Shown here: one piece after another, positions 1-7,183 of the stretch
Layout of the letters: every line of letters starts with the position of its first letter
How positions within the stretch are numbered: position 1 is the stretch's first letter
DNA from: Sulfurovum sp.
Lineage (GTDB): Bacteria; Campylobacterota; Campylobacteria; Campylobacterales; Sulfurovaceae
DNA: 7,858 nt
Assembly (NCBI GenBank): GCA_026193735.1
Contig: JAPHUJ010000191.1
Location: 1-7,858 of the forward strand
Direction: 5' to 3'
The notes under the pieces: model-generated
What the model saw: only the letters and a program-made list of their open reading frames with translations
Told to the model about the DNA's origin: nothing
Databases searched by the model: none
Made by a program: the position numbers and the translations under genes

Positions 1-1284
1 TCCAATATGTATTTTAGGCATCAGCTTACAAATTTGCCAAATCAACTACAGATATATCAAGATCTACCGGCATTTTTCTCTAAAGCCCACTTAGAAAAAA
101 ATAAACTGGCACTCATACTTCTGCATTTAGATAATTTTTCAATGTTACGATCTATCATAGGAGATGAACAAGCCAATGATGTACTTAAAAAACTTGCTAA
201 GTATCTTGAAACAGCAGAGATAAGTTCAAATACATCGGTTTATCATACCTTTGATAATCATTTTTTACTGACTGCAACTAACTTGAATTCTATAGAAGAG
301 GCAAGAATATTTGTGGAAGATATTCAAACGAAAGTAGCATCATTTTATAAAATGGAAGATACAAATCTGCATTTAACCGTTTCTGCAGGTATAGCAATTT
401 ACCCGGACAGTGGAAATATACGTAAATTACTTGATTATGCATATAAAGCGTTGTCGGAAGCAGAAAAAAAGGGTGATGGTAAAATAAGTATATTTATACC
501 TGAAAAAATCACGGGTAATTATGATGAATTGAGACTGCATAATGATATGTCGGGGGCATTAAATAAAGGTGAATTTGAAGTCTACTATCAACCTATTGTC
601 AAAGTAGAAAATCAGGAAGTTGTAGCCGCAGAAGCACTTATTCGTTGGAAACATCCTCAGTACGGTTTAATCCCCCCGGATATCTTTATTACTTTAATGG
701 AAAGAACAGGTTTTATTGTTAAGTTAGGTCAATATGTACTTGATGAGGTACTGAAACAGCAAAAGCGTTGGGAGTTATTTAAGTTTAAACAGGTTGAAGT
801 TTCTATAAACGTATCAATGGCAGAGATCAATACAGGTGAATTTGTTCAAAATGTAGAAAAAAAACTTGGGGAGCATCAGGTTAAACCAGAATTAATTAAA
901 TATGAAATTACAGAGGGTATCGCAATGATCAATGAATCTGAGGCTGCAAAATACTTTCTTGCATTAAAAAACTTGGGCGTAGGTATTTCATTAGATGATT
1001 TTGGTACAGGGTACACTTCTTTTGGATACTTAAAAAAATTTCCTGCAGATAATGTAAAAATTGACAAAAGTTTGGTGGATTATATTTTAACAAATGAAGA
1101 AGACCAGAGAATTGTAAAAGCGATCATAGAATTGGGGCATACCCTGGGTATGAAAGTGGTAGTGGAAGGTATTGAAAATAAAGAAATGGTTGATATGATA
1201 GCTTCTTATGGTTGTGACTATATGCAAGGTTATTACTTTTCAAAACCCTTACCTGTCTTTGAATTTCAAAAACTGCTTAGATAG
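1..1284 (+). CDS. GGDEF-EAL protein, probable c-di-GMP phosphodiesterase, 5'-truncated by window edge
   Basis: The frame is open from base 1, and the Met at base 7 aligns without gaps to residue 181 of the next gene's product. It is therefore very likely internal, and about 180 residues (membrane helix plus PAS-like region) lie outside the window. Numbering from that Met, residues ~20-165 are a degenerate GGDEF domain with FDNHF (82-86) in place of GGDEF, so cyclase activity is not expected. Residues ~178-425 are an EAL domain with every expected catalytic or metal residue: E209 of EAL, N268, E300 and E303 of EITE, D330-D331 of DDFGTGY, K351, E387 and Q407. The expected reaction is hydrolysis of c-di-GMP to pGpG at the cytoplasmic face of the membrane. 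Family assignment is secure and activity is inferred from residues. The gene is followed at 109 bp by a paralogue in the same direction. Confidence 0.93.
   Translation, partial: SNMYFRHQLTNLPNQLQIYQDLPAFFSKAHLEKNKLALILLHLDNFSMLRSIIGDEQANDVLKKLAKYLETAEISSNTSVYHTFDNHFLLTATNLNSIEEARIFVEDIQTKVASFYKMEDTNLHLTVSAGIAIYPDSGNIRKLLDYAYKALSEAEKKGDGKISIFIPEKITGNYDELRLHNDMSGALNKGEFEVYYQPIVKVENQEVVAAEALIRWKHPQYGLIPPDIFITLMERTGFIVKLGQYVLDEVLKQQKRWELFKFKQVEVSINVSMAEINTGEFVQNVEKKLGEHQVKPELIKYEITEGIAMINESEAAKYFLALKNLGVGISLDDFGTGYTSFGYLKKFPADNVKIDKSLVDYILTNEEDQRIVKAIIELGHTLGMKVVVEGIENKEMVDMIASYGCDYMQGYYFSKPLPVFEFQKLLR
1108..1176 (+). repeat. Near-identical 69-nt patch shared with the downstream paralogue (copy 1)
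   Basis: These 69 bases match 3035-3103 at 67 positions, with differences only at 1125 and 1170, and 44 consecutive bases (1126-1169) are identical. The patch encodes the RIVKAIIELGHTLGMKVVVEGIE segment around the catalytic Glu. Flanking parts of the two genes differ at many third codon positions, so protein constraint alone explains this poorly. Local gene conversion is the likely cause. Confidence 0.8.
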
Positions 1285-1286
1285 AC

Positions 1287-1306
1287 TTTAAAATAGATAT
1301 TTTAAA
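1287..1306. repeat. AT-only inverted repeat just after the first EAL gene
   Basis: TTTAAAATA and TATTTTAAA form perfect 9-bp arms separated by GA, starting 3 bp after the TAG stop. The stem has no GC pair and no T-run follows, so it does not fit a standard intrinsic terminator. It could be a weak 3'-end hairpin or an AT-rich protein-binding palindrome. Function is unknown. Confidence 0.5.
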
Positions 1307-1358
1307 ATCAGAAGGACATGCTATATGTTTAAGAAAAACATAAGTCTTAATAGTGATA

Positions 1359-1367
1359 TGATATAAT
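1359..1367 (+). promoter_or_regulatory. Predicted extended -10 promoter for the second and third EAL genes
   Basis: TGATATAAT is a perfect extended -10 element (TG, one base, TATAAT). Transcription would start near 1374, giving a leader of about 20 nt before the ATG at 1394. No good -35 hexamer is seen about 17 bp upstream, which is common for extended -10 promoters and for vegetative promoters in Campylobacterota. It suggests that genes 2 and 3 can be transcribed apart from gene 1, though read-through from gene 1 is also possible. Confidence 0.55.
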
Positions 1368-1393
1368 CGAATACTAAATAATAAGGTTGCCGA

Positions 1394-3211
1394 ATGCAGA
1401 TTGAATTAGAGAAACTTGAAAGAATATTGAGCCAGTTAACACAAGAGGAATATGGATTGTTAGGTATTCTTACTGTAGCGATTTTAGTATTTATTTATCT
1501 GTGTTTACTTGCCTACAAACGTAAGAAACAACAAATCATTGCAGATCATAAAGTGCAAATGTTTCAAAAAACATTTGATGTTTCCCAAGACCCTGTTTTA
1601 ATCCTTTCTGATAACAATCAAGTATTGTATGCCAATCGGACTATGGTGAAATTTTTTAGATTAAAACGTGATTTTCTTAACCACACACTTACGACGATCC
1701 CGCAAATAAAAATAAAAGAGAGTTGGCTTGCATTGGATAAGCTCATACATGAAAATGAGAATAAATTTAAAGAGAATACACTTTCTTTTCCTCAAGTTCG
1801 GCTAAGATTTGAATATGAAGAAGGTGTACCCATAAATTTATATATTCAGAAAACTTTACTGAATGACAAAGAGACAAAATGGTGTAACATTATTTCTATA
1901 CAAGATTTACGTAAAGAACATGAGTATGCACATGGTAAACATATTCATCCGATTACTAAAATGCCAACGGAGATTCAAGGCCTTCATGATTTTCATGCAC
2001 TTTATTCAAAAATACATTTAGAAAATACTAAAGTGGCACTTGTACTGTTGCATTTAGACAATCTTGCCATGGTAAGAGCAATTGTCGGATATGAACAAGC
2101 CAATAAAGTACTTATTAAATTTGCAGACTATTTAAACAATATTGTGACAGATCTCGATGTATCCGCATACCATACTTTTGACAATAATTTTTTATTGAGT
2201 ATATCCAATATAAGTTCTTCACTGGGAGTTATTTCCTTGGTAGAGGAGATACAGGAACAGGTAGCTTTATTGTACAAAATGGATGAACTGAGATTACACT
2301 TAACCATATCTGCCGGTATAAGTATCTATCCAGATAGTGGCACATCCCGTAAATTGCTAGATAATGCCTATAAAGCTTTATATGAAGCACAGAAAAGCGG
2401 AGAGGGAAGAGTACATATCTATATACCAGATAAAACTAAAGAAAACTATGATGAATTTACCCTTCATAATGAAATGTACAGTGCACTGGAAAAAAATGAA
2501 TTTGAAGTGTATTATCAACCTGTTTTCGATGCCAAAACAAAAGAGATCGTATCTGCAGAAGCACTGGTCCGATGGGTACATCCAGAACATGGGATCATTG
2601 CTCCCAATATATTTATTCCCCTTATGGAAAAAACAGGTTTTATTATAGAATTGGGACATTTTGTTTTAGTGGAAGTCCTGAAACAACAAAAACATTGGGA
2701 ATTATTTCAGTTCAAGCAAATTGTAGTGGCTATTAATGTTGCCTCGATTGAGTTAGCAGCAGAGGGATTTGTAGAAAATGTTGAAAGACAGCTAAATTAT
2801 CATAAAATAAATCCGGAATTAATTCGTTTTGAGATCACTGAAAATTATGAACTGATAAATGAGGAGAATACACAGAAATACTTTTATAAATTAAAAAAAT
2901 TAGGTGTAGGTATTACTTTAGATGATTTTGGAACAGGATATAGCTCTTTCTCTTATTTGAAACAGTTTCCTGGTGATCTATTAAAGATAGACAGAACGTT
3001 AGTTGATGATATTGTAACAAACTCAGAAAATCAAAGAATTGTAAAAGCGATGATAGAATTGGGGCATACCCTGGGTATGAAAGTGGTAGTGGAAGGAATT
3101 GAAGATAAAAAGATGTCTGATCTTGCTATTTTATATGAATGCGATTATATACAAGGGTATTACTTTTCAAAGCCTATACCTGTGTATGAATTTCAAAAAT
3201 TATTATCATAA
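1394..3211 (+). CDS. Membrane-anchored PAS-GGDEF-EAL protein, probable c-di-GMP phosphodiesterase
   Basis: This 605-residue protein has one membrane helix (~21-42) followed by a basic stretch (RKKQ), so most of it should be cytoplasmic. Residues ~55-175 look like a PAS sensor (DPVLILSDNNQVLYAN near the start); no ligand can be named. Residues ~195-345 are a degenerate GGDEF domain with FDNNF (262-266) at the signature. Residues ~358-605 form an EAL domain with all key residues present: E389, N448, E480 and E483, D510-D511, K531, E567 and Q587. The expected role is c-di-GMP hydrolysis to pGpG, tuned by the PAS or degenerate GGDEF module. The start is supported by TAAGGT seven bases upstream of the ATG. 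The product aligns gaplessly with the preceding gene's product at an offset of 180 residues, showing tandem duplication. The next paralogue starts only 15 bp later. Confidence 0.95.
   Translation: MQIELEKLERILSQLTQEEYGLLGILTVAILVFIYLCLLAYKRKKQQIIADHKVQMFQKTFDVSQDPVLILSDNNQVLYANRTMVKFFRLKRDFLNHTLTTIPQIKIKESWLALDKLIHENENKFKENTLSFPQVRLRFEYEEGVPINLYIQKTLLNDKETKWCNIISIQDLRKEHEYAHGKHIHPITKMPTEIQGLHDFHALYSKIHLENTKVALVLLHLDNLAMVRAIVGYEQANKVLIKFADYLNNIVTDLDVSAYHTFDNNFLLSISNISSSLGVISLVEEIQEQVALLYKMDELRLHLTISAGISIYPDSGTSRKLLDNAYKALYEAQKSGEGRVHIYIPDKTKENYDEFTLHNEMYSALEKNEFEVYYQPVFDAKTKEIVSAEALVRWVHPEHGIIAPNIFIPLMEKTGFIIELGHFVLVEVLKQQKHWELFQFKQIVVAINVASIELAAEGFVENVERQLNYHKINPELIRFEITENYELINEENTQKYFYKLKKLGVGITLDDFGTGYSSFSYLKQFPGDLLKIDRTLVDDIVTNSENQRIVKAMIELGHTLGMKVVVEGIEDKKMSDLAILYECDYIQGYYFSKPIPVYEFQKLLS
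3035..3103 (+). repeat. Near-identical 69-nt patch shared with the upstream paralogue (copy 2)
   Basis: This is the partner of 1108-1176, with mismatches only at 3052 and 3097. It encodes the same segment around catalytic E567. The third paralogue does not share the patch: its matching region reads ALIHGLGFEVAAEGVE and uses different codons. Confidence 0.8.
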
Positions 3212-3226
3212 ATAAAAAGAAGGTGT

Positions 3227-5005
3227 ATGTCAATGGATAATATAATTGTGACCATTCTAAGTGTGACTTTAGTCATACTTTCTATAGGGTTCTTATGGAT
3301 ATATAAATCGTCCAAAAAGAAGTTAGTAACTAGATGTGATGAATTGAAATTTTTTAAGCAGGAAAAAGAATATTATGATGAGGCTCTGCTGGTTCTGTCT
3401 GAAGATTATGATATTGTTTTTGCAAATCAGGCAGCAAAGATGCTTTTCTCTCTAGACAAAAACTATATCAGACTTAACACGGGCAAGACCATTGAACTTA
3501 AAGTAGACACGTCTTATCCCGATGAGTTTTTTAAAGTATTAAAAGAAAAGTCGCAGGTAGAATCAGACAGTTTTCATTTAGAGAATGTGTTACTGGTTAT
3601 TTCCGGAAAGATGAAACAAGTCAATATATATGTCGATAAAAGTGCCTGGAATCTTAATAAAACGATAACATGCATCATAGATATGCGAATGATAACACCC
3701 ATAAAAGCTAAAAATGTTACATCTGCTAACGATGGAGGTATTGATTTTTTCACGGGGTTACCCAGCCAATTTTCTGCGCTTACGGATATCAATTCTTTAG
3801 TGATAGAAAGTAAGAAAAAATCTGAGTCATTTGCACTTTTCTTATTAGGTATAGATCATTTTACAGAGCTACAAACGACCTTGGGACTAGGATACTCAAA
3901 TCAAATCATAAAAAGATTAGCAGACTATTTTAAGAAATATAAAGAAGAAAATATTCGTGTATTTCGTATGGATTGTGATAAGTTTCTACTCATTGTAGAA
4001 AAGTTGGAAGGTGAAGAAGATATACGTAAAATAGCCAGAAAAATACTTACTGAGATCGGAAATTTCTATAAAGAAGACAGTGCAGTACGATTGACTGCTT
4101 CAATGGGTATTGCTATGTATCCAACACTCGGAGAGAATGCCACTAAACTGATCAACCATGTTTATATTGCCTTAGATCAGGCACAAAAAGAAAGCGAATC
4201 CAATATTGTGTTTTTTACGACAGAGTATCAATCTATACATAAAGATGAAGTAAAGATGAATGAAGAAATTCGTAAAGGATTAAACAATAACGAATTTTTT
4301 CTTTATTATCAACCTATGTTTAGTTTGGAACATGAAGAGATGGTTGGTGCTGAAGCACTTATCCGATGGAATCATCCTGAACATGGATTGATCACAGCAG
4401 ATAAATTCCTCGATGTTGCGAAAAGAACCGGTTTAATAGTTGATATTGGAGAGTATGTATTTAGGGAAGCCATAAAACAACGTAGAGAATGGGATACTAA
4501 AGGTTTGAAAAAATTTAAGATTACAGTAAATCTCTCTCTAAAGGAAATGAAAGTCAATGCGTTCATCAAAAAATTGGCAAGTTTATTTGAACAGTATTCT
4601 GTGGATCCAAAAGATTTTAATTTAGATATTACAGAAGCTGCGGCTATGTCAAATATTGAACAGTCACTTATGGATTTTAAGCTCTTTAAAGAGTTGGGTC
4701 TTTCTCTTTCCTTGGATCAATTTGGTGCGAGTTATTCGTCATTAAAGTATCTGCAGGCATTACCCCTTTCTATGATCAAAATAGACAGATCACTTATTTT
4801 TGATCTTTATTTTAATTTAGATCACCAAATTGCAGTTAAATCTATGATAGCATTAATACATGGACTAGGATTTGAGGTTGCAGCTGAAGGGGTTGAAACT
4901 TCGAAAGAGTCAAAACTTTTGTATGATTTGGGTTGTAATTATGCCCAAGGGTATTTATTCTCAAGACCATTGCCGGCACTTGAATTTCAAGAGTTATTGA
5001 AGTAA
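3227..5005 (+). CDS. Membrane-anchored PAS-like/GGDEF-EAL protein with degenerate EAL active site
   Basis: This is the divergent third paralogue (592 residues from the first ATG). It has a membrane helix at ~5-26, a PAS-like region at ~45-155, a degenerate GGDEF domain at ~180-330 with DCDKF (249-253), and an EAL domain at ~345-592. E376 of EAL, N435, E470, K518, E554 and Q574 are kept. However, the usual EITE reads DITE (D467), and the DDFGTGYSS loop reads DQFGASYSS, so the second metal-binding Asp is Gln (Q498). Loss of that Asp normally cripples EAL hydrolysis, so a c-di-GMP-binding or protein-interaction role is more likely than phosphodiesterase activity (inference). The start is ambiguous: AAGAAGG ends only 3 bases before the ATG at 3227 but 9 bases before the ATG at 3233, which is the better-spaced choice. 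The gene ends in a double stop, TAATAA. It probably shares a transcript with the preceding gene. Confidence 0.93.
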   Translation: MSMDNIIVTILSVTLVILSIGFLWIYKSSKKKLVTRCDELKFFKQEKEYYDEALLVLSEDYDIVFANQAAKMLFSLDKNYIRLNTGKTIELKVDTSYPDEFFKVLKEKSQVESDSFHLENVLLVISGKMKQVNIYVDKSAWNLNKTITCIIDMRMITPIKAKNVTSANDGGIDFFTGLPSQFSALTDINSLVIESKKKSESFALFLLGIDHFTELQTTLGLGYSNQIIKRLADYFKKYKEENIRVFRMDCDKFLLIVEKLEGEEDIRKIARKILTEIGNFYKEDSAVRLTASMGIAMYPTLGENATKLINHVYIALDQAQKESESNIVFFTTEYQSIHKDEVKMNEEIRKGLNNNEFFLYYQPMFSLEHEEMVGAEALIRWNHPEHGLITADKFLDVAKRTGLIVDIGEYVFREAIKQRREWDTKGLKKFKITVNLSLKEMKVNAFIKKLASLFEQYSVDPKDFNLDITEAAAMSNIEQSLMDFKLFKELGLSLSLDQFGASYSSLKYLQALPLSMIKIDRSLIFDLYFNLDHQIAVKSMIALIHGLGFEVAAEGVETSKESKLLYDLGCNYAQGYLFSRPLPALEFQELLK

Positions 5006-5022
5006 TAAACAAGTATTTAATA

Positions 5023-5043
5023 TAAGAGGCATTTAGCCTCTTA
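5023..5043. terminator. Hairpin terminator between convergent EAL and groEL genes, probably bidirectional
   Basis: TAAGAGGC and GCCTCTTA form a perfect 8-bp stem around the loop ATTTA. It lies 17 bp after the third EAL gene's stop and 3 bp after the groEL stop. AT-rich but not pure-T stretches flank both sides, so it would be a modest intrinsic terminator in each direction. It is the only GC-containing hairpin in the 41-bp convergent gap. Confidence 0.75.
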
Positions 5044-5046
5044 AAT

Positions 5047-6684
5047 TTACATCATGCCACCCATGCCACCCATACCACTCATATCTGGCATAGCTGGTTG
5101 TGCAGTAGGTGCTTCCGGTATATCTGAAACAGTTGCTTCAGTTGTAAGAAGTAAACTTGCTACGGAAGTAGCATTTTGAAGGGCAACACGTGCCACTTTA
5201 AGTGGATCGATGATTCCAGCTTCAATCATATCTACATATTCACCCGTTGCAGCATTAAAGCCTAATTTCGCATCTGTTGAATGCGCTATTTTATCTGCAA
5301 CAACACCCGCATCAAATCCAGCATTTTGTGCGATTTGTTTCATCGGTGCAAATACAGCTCTTAAGATGATCTGCGCACCAACTTCCTGGTCACCTTCAAG
5401 TTTCAGAGTAACTGCTTTACTTGCTTTGATAAGTGCAGCTCCACCACCGATAACAATACCTTCATCAACAGCAGCTTTAGTAGCGGAAAGTGCATCATCT
5501 ACTCTGTCTTTTTTTTCTTTCATTTCAGTTTCAGTAGCAGCACCTACTTTGATCACCGCAACACCACCGGAGAGTTTGGCAAGTCTCTCTTGAAGTTTTT
5601 CTTTATCATATTCGCTTGTAGTTGTAGAAACTTGTGTTTTGATTTCGTTGACTCTTGCAGCTACGGCATTTTTATCACCTTTACCATCTACGATAACTGT
5701 ATTGTCTTTGTCTATGACGACTCTGGTTGCATGACCTAGGTCAGTCAGTGTCGCTTTTTCTAATGAAAGTCCAAGCTCTTCAGTAATAAGTGTTGCACCT
5801 GTAAGGATAGCGATATCTTTTAACATCTCTTTCTTTCTATCACCAAACCCTGGTGCTTTAACTGCGACGATGTTCAGTACACCCTTAAGACGATTTAGTA
5901 CGAGTGTTGCAAGTGCTTCACCTTCTAAGTCATCTGCGATGATAAGAAGCGGTCTGCCACTTTGTTGTACTTGCTCTAGCATTGGAATGAGATCTTTAAG
6001 AGAAGTGATCTTTGCATCAGTTAAAAGAATGATAGGATTTTCCATCTCACATGTCATCTTTTCAGAGTTAGTCACAAAGTAAGGAGAAAGATATCCTCTG
6101 TCAAACTGCATACCTTCTACCACTTCAAGGTCATCATTGATACCCTTAGCTTCTTCTACTGTAATAACACCATCTTTACCCACTTTATCCATAGCTTCAG
6201 CGATCAAGTTACCGATAGTTTCATCAGAGTTCGCAGAAATAGTTGCAACCTGAGCAATTTCTTTTTTATTTTTGACTTCTTTTGATATCTTTTTAAGTTC
6301 TTCAATGATGGCAGCAGATGCTTTGTCCATACCTCTTTTTACTTCTATAGGGTTTGCCCCGGCAGTGATGTTTCTAAGACCTTCTTTAAAGATAGCATGA
6401 GCCAATACTGTTGCTGTAGTTGTACCGTCACCCGCTTCATCAGCAGTGTTGCTGGCGACTTCTTTTACCAGTTGAGCACCCATGTTCTCAAGTGGATCAG
6501 CAAGCTCAATTTCTCTAGCAACACTCACCCCGTCTTTTGTAATATGTGGTGCACCATAACTCTTTTGTATAAGTACATTACGACCTCTTGGTCCCATTGT
6601 TACTTTGACCGCATCAGCCAATTTACTAACACCTGCATAAAGTCCGCTTCTCGCTTTGTCTGAATAAAATATTTCTTTTGCCAT
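5047..6684 (-). CDS. groEL: Chaperonin GroEL (Hsp60), ATP-dependent protein-folding cage subunit
   Basis: This is a full-length GroEL of 545 residues, a normal length for the bacterial family. It assembles into two stacked seven-membered rings in the cytosol that fold client proteins with the GroES lid. ATP-site landmarks are present: TMGPRGRN (29-36), D51 in TKDGVS, DGTTT (86-90) and the catalytic Asp (D397) in [12 protein letters not shown], matching E. coli D398. The equatorial, intermediate and apical order is intact, and hydrophobic apical positions that contact substrate and GroES (Y198, Y202, I233, L236) are kept. The C-terminus is the classic Gly-Met-rich tail (GMGGMGGMM). The start is supported by TAAGGA with a 7-base spacer. 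The gene lies 24 bp downstream of groES in the usual groES-groEL order. Nothing is unusual, and identification is essentially certain. Confidence 0.99.
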   Translation of the reverse strand: MAKEIFYSDKARSGLYAGVSKLADAVKVTMGPRGRNVLIQKSYGAPHITKDGVSVAREIELADPLENMGAQLVKEVASNTADEAGDGTTTATVLAHAIFKEGLRNITAGANPIEVKRGMDKASAAIIEELKKISKEVKNKKEIAQVATISANSDETIGNLIAEAMDKVGKDGVITVEEAKGINDDLEVVEGMQFDRGYLSPYFVTNSEKMTCEMENPIILLTDAKITSLKDLIPMLEQVQQSGRPLLIIADDLEGEALATLVLNRLKGVLNIVAVKAPGFGDRKKEMLKDIAILTGATLITEELGLSLEKATLTDLGHATRVVIDKDNTVIVDGKGDKNAVAARVNEIKTQVSTTTSEYDKEKLQERLAKLSGGVAVIKVGAATETEMKEKKDRVDDALSATKAAVDEGIVIGGGAALIKASKAVTLKLEGDQEVGAQIILRAVFAPMKQIAQNAGFDAGVVADKIAHSTDAKLGFNAATGEYVDMIEAGIIDPLKVARVALQNATSVASLLLTTEATVSDIPEAPTAQPAMPDMSGMGGMGGMM

Positions 6685-6708
6685 AGTTTGTTCCTTAATG
6701 TATAATAA

Positions 6709-6975
6709 TTATATTATGAGTCCCAAGACTTCTTTACTGAGTAAAATAAGATACTCTTTACCTTCTATCGTAATTTCCATACCTGAAAAGTTGGCAAATA
6801 CTACCGTGTCACCTACGTCTATACCATCTTCTCTTGCAACGGGTCCCGCTGCAATTACTTTACCTTCTAAAGGTTTCTCTTTTGCTGTATCAGGAATGAA
6901 AAGCCCAGATGCTGTTGTATTTGATTGCTCTTCACGTTCTACGAGAACTCTGTCTTTAAGTGGTTTAAATGCCAT
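6709..6975 (-). CDS. groES: Co-chaperonin GroES (Hsp10), lid of the GroEL chamber
   Basis: This 88-residue protein has the length and fold pattern of the GroES family. It forms a heptameric cap that binds the GroEL apical domains and closes the folding chamber. The N-terminal FKPLKDRVLVE strand (3-13), the mobile loop (~16-32) with the hydrophobic contact motif SGLFIPD (23-29), and the VGDTVVF and EYLILL strands are all visible. The start is supported by a strong AAGGAG with a 9-base spacer. It is the first gene of a two-gene operon with groEL. A sigma70-type promoter and a HspR-like inverted repeat lie upstream, pointing to heat-shock control by repression. Confidence 0.98.
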   Translation of the reverse strand: MAFKPLKDRVLVEREEQSNTTASGLFIPDTAKEKPLEGKVIAAGPVAREDGIDVGDTVVFANFSGMEITIEGKEYLILLSKEVLGLII

Positions 6976-7014
6976 AATAAATTTCTCCTTTTCTTAATAA
7001 TTTTTTGTGGATGC

Positions 7015-7043
7015 ATTGTAATAGTTTTTTGTTAAAAAGTCAA
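7015..7043 (-). promoter_or_regulatory. Predicted sigma70-type promoter of groES-groEL
   Basis: Read on the minus strand, TTGACT (7043-7038) and TACAAT (7020-7015) are separated by exactly 17 bases. Transcription would start near 7008, leaving a leader of about 33 nt that carries the groES ribosome site. A second TTGACT at 7080-7075 overlaps the nearby inverted repeat, but only a weak TTAAAA lies at the right distance, so it is a poor alternative. A vegetative promoter fits groESL control by a repressor rather than by a heat-shock sigma factor. Confidence 0.75.
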
Positions 7044-7067
7044 TAGGGTTGTTTTAATTAATTTAAA

Positions 7068-7094
7068 ATACTTTAGTCAACTCAACTAAAGTAT
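7068..7094. promoter_or_regulatory. HAIR-like inverted repeat, candidate HspR operator for groES-groEL
   Basis: ATACTTTAGT and ACTAAAGTAT form perfect 10-bp arms with a 7-base spacer. The core, CTTTAGT-N7-ACTAAAG (7071-7091), matches the HspR-associated inverted repeat, CTTGAGT-N7-ACTCAAG, in arm length and spacer and in 12 of 14 arm positions. The two differences are symmetrical. It lies 25 bp upstream of the groES -35, about 60-86 bp before the predicted start site. In Helicobacter and Campylobacter, HspR controls groESL (family knowledge). Whether HspR binds this variant is inference. Confidence 0.6.
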
Positions 7095-7108
7095 GGTTGA
7101 GAATTTAC

Positions 7109-7164
7109 TTTAAATTTTAAATTTTAAAGTTTTCATTGACATTAAAGATTCTTTTGGTTAAAAT
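7109..7164 (+). promoter_or_regulatory. Predicted tRNA promoter with AT-rich upstream element
   Basis: TTGACA (7136-7141) and TAAAAT (7159-7164) are separated by exactly 17 bases, giving a start near 7171, about 13 nt before the mature tRNA. Immediately upstream, at 7109-7129, three copies of a 7-nt unit (TTTAAAT, TTTAAAT, TTTAAAG) fill the place where an UP element would contact the RNA polymerase alpha subunit. This is typical of strong stable-RNA promoters. The UP role is inferred. Confidence 0.75.
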
Positions 7165-7183
7165 TCCGTCTCTTCACAAAGAT

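Noticed and set aside
7..9. ATG at base 7 as the true start of the first EAL gene
   Set aside because: The frame is open to the left edge, there is no room to see a ribosome site, and the residue aligns to position 181 of the gapless paralogue, so it is almost certainly internal.
1287..1306. Intrinsic terminator after the first EAL gene
   Set aside because: The stem is made only of A-T pairs and no T-run follows, so it is reported as an inverted repeat of unknown role.
5210..5593. Plus-strand open frame of 127 codons inside groEL
   Set aside because: It is antisense to a certain groEL, low-complexity (Ala, Ser and Thr rich) and has no supporting ribosome site. It is a shadow of the groEL codon pattern, as are the other frames opposite groEL and groES.
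6976..7183. CIRCE (HrcA) operator upstream of groES
   Set aside because: No TTAGCACTC/GAGTGCTAA-like pair is present. The only strong inverted repeat is the HAIR-like one with a 7-base spacer.
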